A stretch of DNA of 64,000 nt from Blastocladiella emersonii ATCC 22665 (lineage: Eukaryota > Blastocladiomycota > Blastocladiomycetes > Blastocladiales > Blastocladiaceae). Each line of letters opens with the position of its first letter. The stretch's first letter is position 1. The notes under the pieces are model-generated. The model was not told the DNA's origin and did not search any database. It saw only the letters and a program-made list of their open reading frames with translations. Location of the stretch: assembly GCA_025594325.1 (NCBI GenBank), contig JANHCV010000008.1:1054001-1118000 (forward strand), in the 5' to 3' direction. Both the position numbers and the translations under genes were made by a program. This document shows positions 21,432 through 32,070 of this stretch, one piece after another.

Positions 21432-22760
21432 TCATTCTCCATGAAGTTGCTCAACTTTCAACCAAAACCGGTGCACAACGTCATCGCGCACTACACGCGG
21501 CAGGTGCAACAGCGTGTTGAGGAACGCGGCCGCGCGCGCCACTATCCCGCTCCCGCTTCCAGTCAGTGAGTGCGGCGTGGAGAGCTCCCGCGCAATGACC
21601 GCAGTGAGATCCAGCAACCTCGATCGTGACATTCCACGACCCGCGCTGGGCAGCCGCGCGCGGCCAATCTCGCGGTATGCAGCAATTACGGCGCGCGCGT
21701 GCGGGCGCATGTCGTCCAGCTCGGGGCACCGGGCAACCGAGTGTCGCTGGCTCGTGGCACGGAACCAGTCGCTCTGGTTGCAGAAGGCACAACCCGGCGC
21801 GAGGGAGGAGTGGGATTGTGCAGCCACCGCTGTGCTGCCGCGCGGCGCGGAAGAGGGAATCACCACGTCACGAAACTGTGCGACCATGGAATCAAGGCTT
21901 GCATCCCGCGAAGCGACGTGCGATGAGAGCAAGGCGACCGGGGTGCCGAGCGCGCCATACAGCCGGTTGACGAACACGTTTTTGATATGCCGCTGTGCCT
22001 TGAACGCGTTGTCAACGACGGCCACATCGCCCAAAATGCGGCAGAAGCGGACGTAAAATGCTTCCACAGTCTCGCCCGGTTCGGGCATCGTCGCGAGCCA
22101 CCGCTCCTTCCACTCGGACATCCAGTTCGGATCGGCCGCAAGAAGGAACAAGCGCCGCGTCTCGCGATCATCCGTCATCGACTCACGAAGGGACACAGAG
22201 TACACGGCGTACAGATCCTTGCCCACATTCGAGCGCGCAGAGAGCAGGAGCGCCGCGAGCGGGACACCGGGCACCACGCGGGCGAGGAGGTCAACGAAAT
22301 CGGACGCCGACCGCGCGATCGTCTGCCGTTGGCGGCTCCGCGGGTGTCGCAGGTAGAAGGGCGCGTTGGAGCGGAGTTTCTCGAACAGGCCCGTGTCGTA
22401 TGCGTGATTTTCGTAAAAGAGCGTGGGAGCGGAGGCGGGTTGCGGAGGTGGCAGCGGTGCGACGGGCGAAAGCGGCGGTGGCGGGAGCTCGGCAGAGATT
22501 GTGGCGGACGACCCTGTCACGGAAAGAGCACCTCGCTCGGCGCGAGGCGGATCGACCACGGAACGATCGATCCGCTCTCGCAAGCGGTCGCGGATGCCCT
22601 GCAGCCGTGCTTCCATGGCGAGCTGGATCAGGCCGTGTTCGACGAGCGAGGCGCTCGGCACATTTCGGACAGAATCAAAGGAGAGCGCCAGGTTCCGCGC
22701 AGTGCTCAGTTCATCGTTGGTTTGCATGTTGCAGCGAGTGATTTCATGGTAGTAGTCCAT
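21432..22760 (-). CDS. Gag-like protein with zinc knuckle, copy G2
   Basis: 443 aa from the ATG at 22760 (MDYYHEITRCNMQT), chosen because the N-terminus then parallels G1 and G3; the frame is open to 22,853. Same order as G1: helical N-terminus, proline-rich linker, capsid-like block (FVDLLARVVPGVPLAALLL, SEWKERWLATMPEPGETVE, FYVRFCRILGD), then CAFCNQ...HSVARC. The frame is complete. It lies in tandem with G1, which suggests local duplication followed by strong divergence, because only the structural positions are conserved. No partner enzymes of a retroelement are present. Confidence 0.6.
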   Translation of the reverse strand: MDYYHEITRCNMQTNDELSTARNLALSFDSVRNVPSASLVEHGLIQLAMEARLQGIRDRLRERIDRSVVDPPRAERGALSVTGSSATISAELPPPPLSPVAPLPPPQPASAPTLFYENHAYDTGLFEKLRSNAPFYLRHPRSRQRQTIARSASDFVDLLARVVPGVPLAALLLSARSNVGKDLYAVYSVSLRESMTDDRETRRLFLLAADPNWMSEWKERWLATMPEPGETVEAFYVRFCRILGDVAVVDNAFKAQRHIKNVFVNRLYGALGTPVALLSSHVASRDASLDSMVAQFRDVVIPSSAPRGSTAVAAQSHSSLAPGCAFCNQSDWFRATSQRHSVARCPELDDMRPHARAVIAAYREIGRARLPSAGRGMSRSRLLDLTAVIARELSTPHSLTGSGSGIVARAAAFLNTLLHLPRVVRDDVVHRFWLKVEQLHGE

Positions 22761-23479
22761 GGTGCGGCACGCCTGAGAGTGAGCGGTTTGCGGCAAGCGA
22801 TGTGCAGTGATCTGGCCCGCGGCCGCCCGGGAGACGCCCACACGTGGCAACAAGAGCGCCGCGTTTCAAAAGACCGCGCAAACGCCTGTGCAAACGGCCC
22901 GGCCATGGCCTTCAAAGTCGCGTCCCTGTGGCGGGCAACGGGCGGTGATTGGGGACAGCACGGAATCGAGGGCGAAAGCCCTCTTTCTAGACCGCATCGC
23001 GGCCGGATAGGCTGCCGACGCTCACGTGAGCATGTCGCCCTCTCGTCATGTGAATGTCCTCAAAACGCGTGACAGACGCGCCGTTTGTCATGTGATCGCT
23101 GTGGCGCAACGCGTCCTGGCCGTGCACGTGATCGGCCTCGGCTCAACCCCCGGAAGCGCGTCGCTTGACGCTGTTCCGCTCGGCCATCGCGGAACGTTTA
23201 ACGCTTTGCACCGACCCTCGACCAGGCCCGCGAGACTCCGAGCACATGAAAGCGTGAGAGATGCAGAAGCGCGGTAAGCCGCTAACGGAGCCCGTGCTTG
23301 GCGTGCGTGTTGGAAAACGGAGCCCGTGTTCGGTGCACATCCTTAAACGACGCGGTTCACCTGGGAGCCGCTAGCGCAGGCTCGTTGACGTGGGCGCGAG
23401 TTCAACGGTTGCACGGAGAACGACCTGCGAGGTCCCATGAACGTGAGTTCGAGTGAGGACTGCGAGGTCGAGAGATCCG
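22761..23479. other. Intergenic with clustered CACGTG/ACGCGT-like sites
   Basis: The upstream region of G2. Between 23,020 and 23,140 there are several CACGTGA/CATGTGA and ACGCGT boxes. No gene is supported. Confidence 0.35.
22964..22983. repeat. Palindromic hairpin repeat, diverged copy
   Basis: AATCGAGGGCGAAAGCCCTC: a 7-bp stem with a short loop, followed by TTT. Near-identical to the hairpin at 35,601 and to part of the longer repeats at 24,788 and 40,393. Confidence 0.5.
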
Positions 23480-24360
23480 CTCTTTGAGTTGCGGTCCGTT
23501 ACACGGACGGGTCGCTCCGTGGCTTGGGTTTGCCAGACGTTGCAGCGGGCGCCAACATCTTCGTGAGCGGATCGCTGGAACTCGCTGTTCGCGTGGGTGC
23601 GGGTCCGCGCAACGTGCTCGCTCGAGTGGGCCGTGCTCCGCTGGATCATCGCGGCCCGCGAGTTCCAGGTCGAGTGGGTCCATGGCCACGCCGTGAACTT
23701 GGAGAATGAGGAGGCTGACGCGCTCGCCAATAAGGGCTGCCGCGCATCTCCCGCTGTGAATCGCCGCCGCCGTCCGCGCGGACCTCGATGCGCCCTTCAA
23801 GGCGCGCAGGCGCGGCTGCGACTTCAACTCAGTCCCGCGACGCGCTCTCCGCCGCCTGCACGACGCGCGACACGACCCGCTGCTCTCTCTGACCGCGTCC
23901 GCTGGCATCACGTCCTCCCCCATCGATGTCCCAGCCCTTGTCACTGCGCTTCGGGGCAGCACGCGCCGCATCCACCCGAGCGAGTCCCTCACCGCGAACT
24001 CGCTCCCGTGCTTCCAGCTCCGCGCGCTCGCAGGCCAGCTGCCGACCCGCGGCTGTTTGCACCAGCTCCGGCCGCACCGCTACGAGTCCCCCAACTGCGC
24101 TGAATGCCCAAAAAGCTGGCGGCAAGGTCGCCGACACTCAAGCGTACGCGTTTGAGTGCACACTCTTCGCGCGCAATCGTCTCCGCGGCACTGGACGACG
24201 TCCGCATCGTAAACGCCCTCGCGGCGGTCGACAAGGGCTAGATCGGGGGCAGGCTCCGCACCAGCGTCACCGGATCGCTCGCGGCGAGCGCCTTCTCAAC
24301 CCAAAACAGCGTGACCGCCATTGTGGACGCACCACTCGTCGCGTGGTTCAAACAGCTTTA
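23480..24360 (+). mobile_element. LINE-type (non-LTR) retrotransposon 3' remnant: RNase H and Cys-His tail
   Basis: YTDGS at 23,500-23,514 is the first RNase H motif. In another frame, VEWVHGHAVNLENEEADALANKG (23,669-23,737, quoted in part as EEADALANKG) carries the His and Asp motifs. Further on, YESPNCAECPK and, one frame over, ADTQAYAFECTLFARNR reproduce the CxxC...H...C tail typical of I/Tad-like LINEs with RNase H. Multiple frame breaks show it is dead. No reverse transcriptase domain remains upstream. Confidence 0.6.
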
Positions 24361-24570
24361 CTGAGACAAACTCATCGATCTACGCCTCGCGCTCCTGCCG
24401 CGACGGCCATCGCCTCGAGCGCCATGCAGGAACTTGCTTGGCGCCCTCGCTGCAGCGCGATTGCTGATGCCGCGCCGGTGACACATGACGGCACTCAACG
24501 CGAGCGACCAACCGCACCATCCTTTGTTGAAGCGCGCGCATCGCGCAGCAGGGGAACGCGCTGTGCTGTG

Positions 24571-24780
24571 ACGCGCAAAGCTGCGACGCGCAAAGCTGCG
24601 ACGCGCAAAGCTGCGACGCGCAAAGCTGCGACGCGCAAAGCTGCGACGCGCAAAGCTGCGACGCGCAAAGCTGCGACGCGCAAAGCTGCGACGCGCAAAG
24701 CTGCGACGCGCAAAGCTGCGACGCGCAAAGCTGCGACGCGCGAAGCTGCGACGCGCGAAGCTGCGACGCGCGAAACGGCT
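24571..24780 (+). repeat. 15-bp minisatellite, 14 copies
   Basis: Unit ACGCGCAAAGCTGCG, period 15. The first copies are identical; the last three or four carry CGCGAA. In one frame it encodes repeated Ala-Thr-Arg-Lys-Ala. It sits at the 3' end of the LINE remnant. Confidence 0.9.
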
Positions 24781-24787
24781 CAAGCGC

Positions 24788-24840
24788 CCAACGTGGCGCG
24801 GACTTTAGCCCTCGATTGAAAACCAGACGCGAAACGTTTC
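24788..24840. repeat. Dispersed 53-bp double-hairpin repeat R, copy 1
   Basis: Begins CCAACGTGGCG, contains ACTTTAGCCCTCGATTGAA and ends ACCAGACGCGAAACGTTT. It is about 85% identical by eye to the copy at 40,393. The first hairpin stem is damaged here. It lies 4 bp left of E1. Confidence 0.7.
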
Positions 24841-24856
24841 AAACACAGTGAAAAAG

Positions 24857-24985
24857 CAAAATAAACAGCCGGTAAACAGCGTTTCCCCGAGTTGGTAAAC
24901 AGGAGGTAAACAGCCCGGTAAACCCAGTTTACGCCGGTAAAGGCTGTTTACCACCTGTTTGCGCTGGGAAACCCTGTTTACCAGG
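24857..24985. repeat. E1 left sub-terminal array, GTAAACAG words
   Basis: About eleven copies of GGTAAACAG or its complement CTGTTTACC with variants, spaced irregularly by GC-rich linkers. Confidence 0.75.
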
Positions 24986-25090
24986 GCCAAGGAAATTATG
25001 AAGCTAAACTCGGGGTGAGCTTAAAATCAATGTTCCACATCAGGGAATATGCCCAATCGATGAACGACTACAGAAACTTAATTTATGCAC

Positions 25091-26207
25091 TCAATCATCG
25101 TTCATATCACCTTCGTCACCCGCATCGTCTTCATCCATGAGCGCGGCGCGTTCCTCTGGCGGGAGCAGGTTCGGGTCGCCCGTGCCCGCGAGATCGATTT
25201 CGTGCGAGCTGTACGGGATCGGGATGTGGGCCGCGATCCACACCATCGTTCCGACAGGCACTTTGCCACCCTTGAGCTCGTTCAATGGACACGCACAGAC
25301 GCGGTCGCGGATCGCGCGCACGGGCAAGACGATCACGGAGCGTCAGAGTACGCGGCCAAGGAAATGTCGGCGTCCTCGAATCGCTTGCGCTTGGCCGCCG
25401 ATAAACTCGATTCGCGCAGGCTCATGAGAGTAAGAGGGCGGAGGATCGCGTAAATCATGCCGGCCATGTTGAAGAAGCGAGTTGCGTGGGCAATCACGGA
25501 GAACCATGGAGAGTTGGGTGCGACCGGAGTGAGTGTGCGCTCAAATGGCGCGTGCTTGGAAATGAGACCCTCGGCGAGCGTGCGTGGAATGATGGCGCGG
25601 AGGAGGGAATGCGAGCGGCTCTGGAGCGGAACGCCGCGAAGCTTTCCAGGCTTGAAGACGCAAACGGTCAAGCTGGCGCCCAACAGAAGCATGTCCTGCA
25701 GCTTCCAGTCAAGACCAAGTTGTTGATACTATGCCTGCAGAAGCGGACAGAATACCACAGCACTACTAAGAGCTCAGAAAGCACCCAGCGCAGGTTCGAG
25801 GAGCTTCGAGAGTGAATTTCTTTGTGCTTGAACTCGGGGTCGTGAACAAGCGGTTCAGACAAGTAAGCGCGGTCCAGGGGCTTTTCGAGGCTCGCAAGCA
25901 AAGGCTGCTGTTTCACGGCCAAGTCGGTCAGAGTTGTTGATGGCGCTGTTTCGAGCGCTGCGTGGGCCGTTTGCGACGTGGTCGCCGCCAGCTCATGGAA
26001 GATAGCTAACTCGAAAATCGACGAGTCCGAACGAATGCGACTGATCTAGCTCATGGAATGGGCGCATAGTGCGTTGCGCGCGAGCCGTACACGCGGCCTC
26101 ACTAGGGCAGCCGACGACGCTTGTGCAGCGGGCGGGGCGTAGCGCTCCAGTCTCGCAAAACGGCATAAATTTGACGCAATCCTGTCAAGTTCATATTCTG
26201 AATACAT
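25091..26207 (-). pseudogene. P2, P-family gene of E1, frame-broken
   Basis: It begins at a TTGATGCAATG element with MYSEYELDRIASNLCRFARLER. Alignable blocks with P1 follow: GVPLQSRSHSLLRAIIP (P1 SVPLQCREDAVVRVVIP), AGMIYAILRPLTLM, then LPVRAIRDRVCACP (P1 VPIRAIRDRACVCP) and IPIPYSSHEIDLAGTGDPN (P1 IPIPRHSKLDTAGAGDPA). The C-terminus is acidic (MDEDDAGDEGD). Frame changes occur near 25,340 and in the 5' half. The function of the family is unknown; conserved Cys pairs and the acidic tail are compatible with a nucleic-acid-associated factor, but that is a guess. Confidence 0.6.
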
Positions 26208-26215
26208 TGCATCAA
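26205..26215 (-). promoter_or_regulatory. TTGATGCAATG start-site element (P2)
   Basis: Identical to the element at the P4 start and to that of the NTF2-like gene; it includes the P2 start ATG. Confidence 0.45.
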
Positions 26216-28011
26216 GTAGCATCTGAGGCATGCGACAACCGTGCGAGTTAGGTGGAGGGGCGAGTGAACGAGCTGAGGCGGGCGTGGGAACTCGTTCGCT
26301 CGACGCCACTGCAACGGCGTGCCTGTTCGCCCTCGCCACGCCCGATCTGCGCGGACAAGGGGATAATCCGCATCGAGAGCTTCTTGATTGGAGCTTGCGA
26401 TAAAGATCAGTTTCTCAGCGCCGGCTCGAGGACTACCTGGCAGGCGACGTCGCGGACGAGGACGTGTTGCGGGACCCGGCGAACGACCTCAGCAACCACC
26501 GCAACGAGAGGCTCACTACCAACGAAGGGAACTCCGAGGATGACCCGCCCGTTCCACCCGGGCGTCGTGGTGGAAGTGAGCCTGCGCGACTGCTGTCCGG
26601 GCCGCGGGGCTGCCCTTGCCTCGACTTTGTTCCTCCTCGTTCCACGCGCGCAGATTGTTGTCTTCTCACTACTCCTAGCGAGCTCAGCGTCGGCTTCGGG
26701 GAATTGTAGCTCGGCGGCCTGCGAAAGGGGCTGCGAGACGCGTCCAGAAAACACGTGGGGGTCATCGGCACGTGACGTGGCCGGGCTGGTGACTCGGCGC
26801 GCGTCGGCCGGCGATCTCAGGACTTGTCGCCGCGCGGCGGTCGCTCCCCGCTCCCGCTCTCTCAATGCATCCGCCCCGCAACGATGTACTCTATACCCTC
26901 GCAGCACGGCACTCTCGCTGGCCGCCGTCACTGGGTACGCCCCGCCGCCCCCTCGCTGCCCCTCGCTGCCCCTCGCTGCCCCTCGCTGCGTCGCGCTCGC
27001 CGTCGCCGCGCTTGGCTCCAGTCGCACTGAACCTCGCGGTGCGAGCCCCGCACGCTGCCGCCGGCCACGCTCGCCACCGCGCTGTACCGCGCGAGCCGTC
27101 CCGCCGTCATGGCGCCGTGGGTGCTGTCTCGCCGCCATCGTGTCGCCGCCGCGCGTGCGCGTGTCTCACGCGCGCGCGACGCGCTGTCGTGCGCTAGCTC
27201 CACCCGCGCGCTGTCCTGCAGCGACAGGGCACGGCGCAGCGCGAGGAGACGCACCCGCTGCGCCATCAGCCGCGCGCGCATGAACCAGCGGGACTAACGA
27301 CTGAGCGGCGCTCGTGTAGCCGGCCGCGCGCGCATCCGAGTCCGCGGTCTCAAGACCTTCGACTCACGCGTGCCCGGCCATCGAGCTGGCCGCGCGCCAC
27401 ACGGTACGCTGCTGGCTGCGCGTCAGTTCCGCGCGCCTCGGTCTCACAGCGCGCATCTGTACAGTTGGTGAGCTCGCTCAAGCTTCTCGGTCGCGGCCGC
27501 CGCGCGGCGCGAGTCCACGTCTCGTATAACACCTCGAGCGCCCCTGCCCCTGCCGTGCCACGCGTCCCGCCGCCTCAGCACGCGGCAACACGGTATGCTG
27601 TCTGCTGCCGTCTGCTCGCGCGCCTCGACGCGCAACGCGACTCGCTCGACCGCATGAGTGCGTGTCTAGGCGCCGCACCGCGTATCAAGCCCGTTCCGCG
27701 CTCGAGGTACGCGTCCCCTTCCGTACGGCGACCGCGACCATGCACTGACGCGTCACCGTCGCCCGTAGCACTCGCTCATCGCCACCACCGTCCCGTCGTA
27801 GCCTCGGCGCTCTGCCGCACCTCCTCCCCTCACCCTCGCTGCCACCAATGCAACCTCATTTCCTTCATCCTGCTCGACCATGTGCGCCGCCTGCTCTGCA
27901 CCTACGACCCGGACGGGCGCCAGGTCGCGAGCGGCGCGTGCTGTGAGAACCGAACCGGATCGGGGCCGAAAACCGGCCCTGGTCCGGCTTTTTTTATTGC
28001 TCCAAATTCAG
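26216..28011. other. GC-rich interior of E1, no gene supported
   Basis: About 1.8 kb of CpG-rich DNA. It includes four tandem copies of the 10-mer CCTCGCTGCC at 26,951-26,990. Overlapping open frames on both strands are arginine/alanine-rich and look compositional. Confidence 0.4.
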
Positions 28012-28349
28012 CCCGGTAAACAGCGTTTGCGCCGCCTGTAAACCGAACTTCCCGTCGGTAAACCAGCTTTACCGCTCGGTGTAAAGCTTGTTTACTGGCT
28101 GGTAAACTCAGTTTACCGCCCCGGGAAAGCTGGTTTACCCGCCGGGTTAGGTGCTGAATTCGACAGGGCTAAGTGCTGATTTGAGGCCCGAATTCTCAAC
28201 CTAACCTCTCCCCAATAAACAGGTGGTAAACCACCTTTACGCGGTAAACAGCCCGGTAAACTGCTGTTTATTTGGCCGCTGTAAACAGCCCTGTTTACAG
28301 CCGCGAAATCCTGTTTACCACCTGTTTACCTGGCTGTTTACCGGGGCCC
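28012..28349. repeat. E1 right sub-terminal array, GTAAACAG words
   Basis: Around twenty copies of GTAAAC/GTTTAC words in two clusters (28,012-28,140 and 28,212-28,343) separated by a 70-bp word-free spacer. It ends in GGGGCCCC next to the terminal repeat. A T-rich run lies at about 27,984-27,990 just outside. Confidence 0.75.
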
Positions 28350-28369
28350 CTTTTTCACTGTTAACGCGT

Positions 28370-28543
28370 ATGGCACCTAACGAGATCGCCGACCTGCCGT
28401 GTCCTGACGGGATGGAGCCGACGTCATTTGCGCTCTCCTGTCACGGCATGGTGTGCGACGCTGTCGGCAAAATCATTGCCGGCTACTTTCGCTGCGACGC
28501 GTACGACACGCTCGCCAAGATCGAGGAGGAGCTCACACAGTGA
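28370..28543 (+). CDS. Small ORF between E1 and E2, possibly the 5' part of a gene split by E2
   Basis: 57 codons starting MAPNEIADLPCPDGMEP, with four Cys. The stop codon TGA is supplied by the E2 terminal repeat (28,537-28,548). If E2 (28,537-32,088) is ignored, codon AC|G joins in frame to MFRKRGIPDRQ at 32,090. Protein family not recognised. Confidence 0.35.
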   Translation: MAPNEIADLPCPDGMEPTSFALSCHGMVCDAVGKIIAGYFRCDAYDTLAKIEEELTQ

Positions 28544-28548
28544 ACAGG

Positions 28549-28750
28549 CGGGGCAAAGTTCCTTTGTAGCGGCGACAAAGTAAACCCGCAAAGGATTGCA
28601 AAGTAACTTTGGGCCAACAAAGTAATGCAAAGTTACTTTGCGCAAGGGATTACTTTGCGGCCTTGAACAAGATTACTTTGGAAACGTTTACTTTGAACCC
28701 GCGCGCAAAGTGCCATGGGACCCGGAGCGCAAAGTTACTTTGCTGCACTT
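28549..28750. repeat. E2 left sub-terminal array, CAAAGTAA words
   Basis: About thirteen words in 200 bp, including perfect palindromes GCAAAGTTACTTTGC (28,629-28,643 and near 28,731) and CAAAGTAACTTTG. None of E1's word dominates here. Confidence 0.75.
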
Positions 28751-28860
28751 AGTGGTTCGGATAGCTGGTCGCGGCGGCGAGCAGCAGATTCGCCGCCTGA
28801 TCCGCTCGCTGATGGGTCGGCACTGCATTGAAGTAGCAGCAGAAACAATTATATATCGCT

Positions 28861-29780
28861 TCAGTTAAAGTCGTTGCCACCGTTGACCCCCGCCCCTGTC
28901 CCGCCATGCGGTTCCATGGCCGGATCGCCCGCGCCGGCCGTGTCAAGCTTGCTGTGCCGCGGGATCGGGATGCGCGAGATGGTCCACACAAACTCGTTGT
29001 CGGCGGGCGCGTCGCGAGCCGCCAGCGGTGGCCGCCGCTCGTCAGGGCACACGCACGCGCGGTCGCGAATAGCGCGGATCGGCACGACAATGGGCCGCGT
29101 GAAGTTAACGTAGCGCACGCGGCCAATACCCGCCACCACCGCCCGCGTCGCGGCTGCCGGATTAAGGTCGTTGTGGCGCAGCGGGTACATGGCGAGCGGG
29201 TTCAGCGCGGCAAACGCGACGCCGTCGAGCTTGAAAAAGTCGGTGATTTGGCCGTAGATGGACGACATGGCCGGTTCTGGTTCCGGCATCACGAACCGCG
29301 TGTAGCGGTCCAGCGCGGGGAACGCGCCGGCGACCAAGAACATGCGATCCGCCACTGTCGTGGGGATCACGACGCGGACGACAGCGTCCTCGCGACACTG
29401 GAGCGGCACGCTCGACAGCGTCGCCGAGTGGAACACGGACACGGACGCATGGTAAGCGTTGCGCGAGAGCATCTCGCCGTCGAGCCGCAGCTTGCGGCGG
29501 AACCACGAGTACCCGATCGAATCCTCCGTAGCCGCCGATCCGTCGGGCTCGAGAAGCACCGCATGCGAAAAGGACGTGAACGCTGCGGCGAGGTCGGTGG
29601 AGAGTGGGTGCGCGGTCGTGGTCCGGTGCTCGACGTGGGCCTCGCCCGAGTTGGACCCCCGTCGGCCGGGCAGCAGCGTGGCGATGCGCGGCACAGCGGC
29701 CACGGCGGCGCGGATCGTCTGGTCGAGCCTCTGATGGCGGTCGTAAGGTCGTGAAATTCGTCAACCGCGCGCTCCACCAC
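28861..29780 (-). CDS. P1, P-family protein of E2, best-preserved copy
   Basis: About 300 aa, open from 29,703 to the stop at 28,861. A preceding block, VERAVDEFHDLTTA (29,738-29,780), is one base out of frame with RLDQTIRAAVAAVP, so either an indel or a cryptic intron lies near 29,735. Features: IGYSWFRRKLRLDGE, VVRVVIPTTV, PALDRYTRFV, an ITDFFKLDG segment, VPIRAIRDRACVCP, ISRIPIPRHSKL and a Gly-rich tail. It aligns by eye with P2, P4 and a fourth copy at 48.6-49.1 kb. It does not look like a DDE transposase, a Rep or a tyrosine recombinase. A TATA-like box lies about 130 bp upstream. Function unknown. Confidence 0.55.
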
Positions 29781-29910
29781 GGCGACCGTTACAATTGGGT
29801 GCTTAGGAAAACGATACTAGCGAACGAGCATCACCCGCTCCCCATAGATCGCTGACAATGCGGAACAAGGAAGGGTACACTGGGGGCGCCTCGTGGTGCA
29901 CTCGAGGGCC

Positions 29911-29920
29911 TTATAAATAG
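29911..29920 (-). promoter_or_regulatory. TATA-like box upstream of P1
   Basis: CTATTTATAA on the minus strand within GC-rich DNA, followed by AGGCCCTCGAG. Confidence 0.35.
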
Positions 29921-31814
29921 CTTAGAACTTGTCTGACTTAAGATCCTTGCTTTCCGGGTAGTAGCCGGTCAGAAATCGCCTGAAGCAGCGTAAGGGTGGC
30001 GCTGTGTGGCGGCCTGGTCGAGCTGACAAGAGGTACAGGTTCGCCCAAATGGCGCCGTCTAGAGAAGGCTTTAATGTTGTTGATGCATTTGCAGTAAGTG
30101 ACAAAGGTCCCGCGTCGCTGGTGTGTCGGGGTTTGGGAGAGAAGACGTGCGGCGGCCTGCCCAGTGGCAGCCAACCTGCAGCCAGCCCCGTCGCGGACTC
30201 CATTTCCGGACTTCGCCGCGCTCCCATCCACAACACTCGTTCATTGGGTGACCGACGCTGCGATGCCTGACTAGGTGCGTCCGTTAGACATCTCTTAGGA
30301 GTGGATCCGCAAGCTCGCCGAGGTCAACTCGAGGCGGTCCGCTTCATGCCCGCTTCGACCCGCGTCCCACAGCCCCGGCCAGCAGTACCGTTGGTGCGGG
30401 TGATGATAGAGCTCCAGGTGGTGTGTTTGTGAGGGTGGCTAGTATGTTGCGCGCGAGCACCAAGACGTATCGCGAGTCGCGGTCCGCGACGAGACTGCGC
30501 GGCGCAGCGTTCTGTTTCTTAACGAACGCGAGGACCGAAGTTTGAGTTGCTACGATTGTTTTCTGCATCGTGTATGGTGGTCCGGGGTGGCGCGGACGCG
30601 TCGGGTGCGGCTCGGGCCGGACGCGCGAGACAGTGCGAGACGCGTCGCGATATCACGTGAAGCGCGTTTTTTGATCGGCGCGCTGCGCGTTGGCCGCTTC
30701 GGCGCTTCGGCGGTGGACTCTGCGCTTCCGCAGCCACACGCCCCCGCCCGCTCGCTCCCGCCCGGCCCCTACATAACCGGGCGGGTCCCCTTGCACCGAC
30801 CGACGCTCCTGCACACGCTCGCCGCCGCCGCCATCCCATACGCCGCTCCACGCCGCCGTCGCTGCACACTCGACCCGCGCCCGCCGACCAAGTGGAGCTT
30901 GCCGCCCGACCGATTGACGCTAAACGACGACACGCACCCGCACTCGCACGCTTGGCTCCACGTCACGGTGCGCATCCCCGCGACCCGCTCGTCACGGCGC
31001 ACGCGCGCGGCGGCGACGTCGATCGCCCGCCCGCCCACCTCTCGTGCTGATGGGCGCGAGACCGACGTGGATGCCGCTCCGCCGCCGCCGCCCTGCTCGC
31101 CGTCTCTCACACATCCGCGCCCGCGCAGTGTGTCTCACTCGCTCTCGTCGCGATTCCGTAGCTCGCGCGCCCCGCATCAGCGCTGAGCGGCCCGCGCAGT
31201 CGCGTCGGTTGCCACCACGACCACGGCGAGCGGGTACGCCTCCTGCAAGCGCGCTGGGTCGCAGCTCAGTGTCTCACGTCCGATCGCTCGCGCTCGCTGC
31301 CCGTCTAGACGCGTGGAGACGGTGCCAACTCGGTGCTCGAGCTTGACGAAGTCGCGTGCGGTCTCGGTACGATTGCGCTTCTCGCCTCGACCAGCGCGGC
31401 GACGACTAACTCGGCGCCTGCCGCGATCCGTTCCGTCTAGTCGAGCGCTCAGGTGCCACGGCGGCCAAGGCGGGCGCGACACGGGTACGTCCTCGTACTG
31501 CTTGCGCGACAGCTCCCTCAATCCCGCTCCTCACCGCGGTCCCCCGCGCTCGCCCCGCTGTAGCCTCGACCGAGCGCGTCAAGTGCTTCAACATGACCAC
31601 GGCCCCAAGTGACGGCGGCGGCGCAAGGACCGCGGCAGCGGCGCGCGCGCGTGCATGGGCTCAACGCGGGCGCGGCGCGGGTGCGGTGCGGGCGGACCGT
31701 GGTCGTGGCGGCGGTCGTCGCAGTAGCAGTGCGGGTGCGGTGCTGGGGTGCAGGGCGCGCGCGCTGGCCGCGGCCCTGAACCCAGCGCTGCACCCGCTTT
31801 TTTTTGCGTCCCGT
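29921..31814. other. GC-rich interior of E2, no gene supported
   Basis: About 1.9 kb, equivalent to the right half of E1. It contains one ACGCGT...TATCACGTGA module. A run of T at 31,796-31,805 precedes the right array, as in E1. Open frames look compositional. Confidence 0.4.
30640..30660 (+). promoter_or_regulatory. ACGCGT / TATCACGTGA module inside E2
   Basis: The module lies in the GC-rich half of E2; no adjacent gene start is convincing. Confidence 0.3.
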
Positions 31815-32070
31815 GATCCCTATACAAAGGCCCTTTGTATACTTTGGACGGATTACTTAGTAAAGCTTTGAGGATGCTTAGGCCGAAACCCGCGCAAAAG
31901 AAACCGCAGTCCAAAGGATTCAAAGCGACTTGAACCGGCCCTCACCCAAAGTTTCCAAAGTAACTAAGTCGCCGCAAAGGATCCCAAAGTGACTTAGAAG
32001 TGTTCCGTCCAAAGGAAACGCAAAGTAAACTCCAAAGGGACTTTGCCAATCCTTTGTATCCTTTGGAGCC
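31815..32070. repeat. E2 right sub-terminal array, CAAAGTAA/CAAAGG words
   Basis: About fourteen words in 255 bp such as CAAAGTAACT, CAAAGGAT, CAAAGTGACTT and CCTTTGTATACTTTGG. They are the same words as the left array of E2. Confidence 0.75.

Larger units (their letters stand above)
24845..28361. mobile_element. Element E1 (3.52 kb), GTAAACAG-word arrays, gene P2
   Basis: Perfect 12-bp terminal inverted repeats, ACAGTGAAAAAG at 24,845-24,856 and CTTTTTCACTGT at 28,350-28,361, bound a unit with arrays of GGTAAACAG/CTGTTTACC at both ends. Inside are a P-family gene reading towards the left end and a GC-rich right half. E2 has the same plan and length with a different word. Flanks (TTTCAAAC | TAACGCGT) show no target-site duplication. 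Confidence 0.65.

Noticed and set aside
13140-32070. Sub-terminal word arrays as CRISPR arrays
   Set aside because: Words are 6-9 bp, in both orientations, with irregular spacers of a few bases; no long direct repeats, no cas genes, and the genome is eukaryotic.
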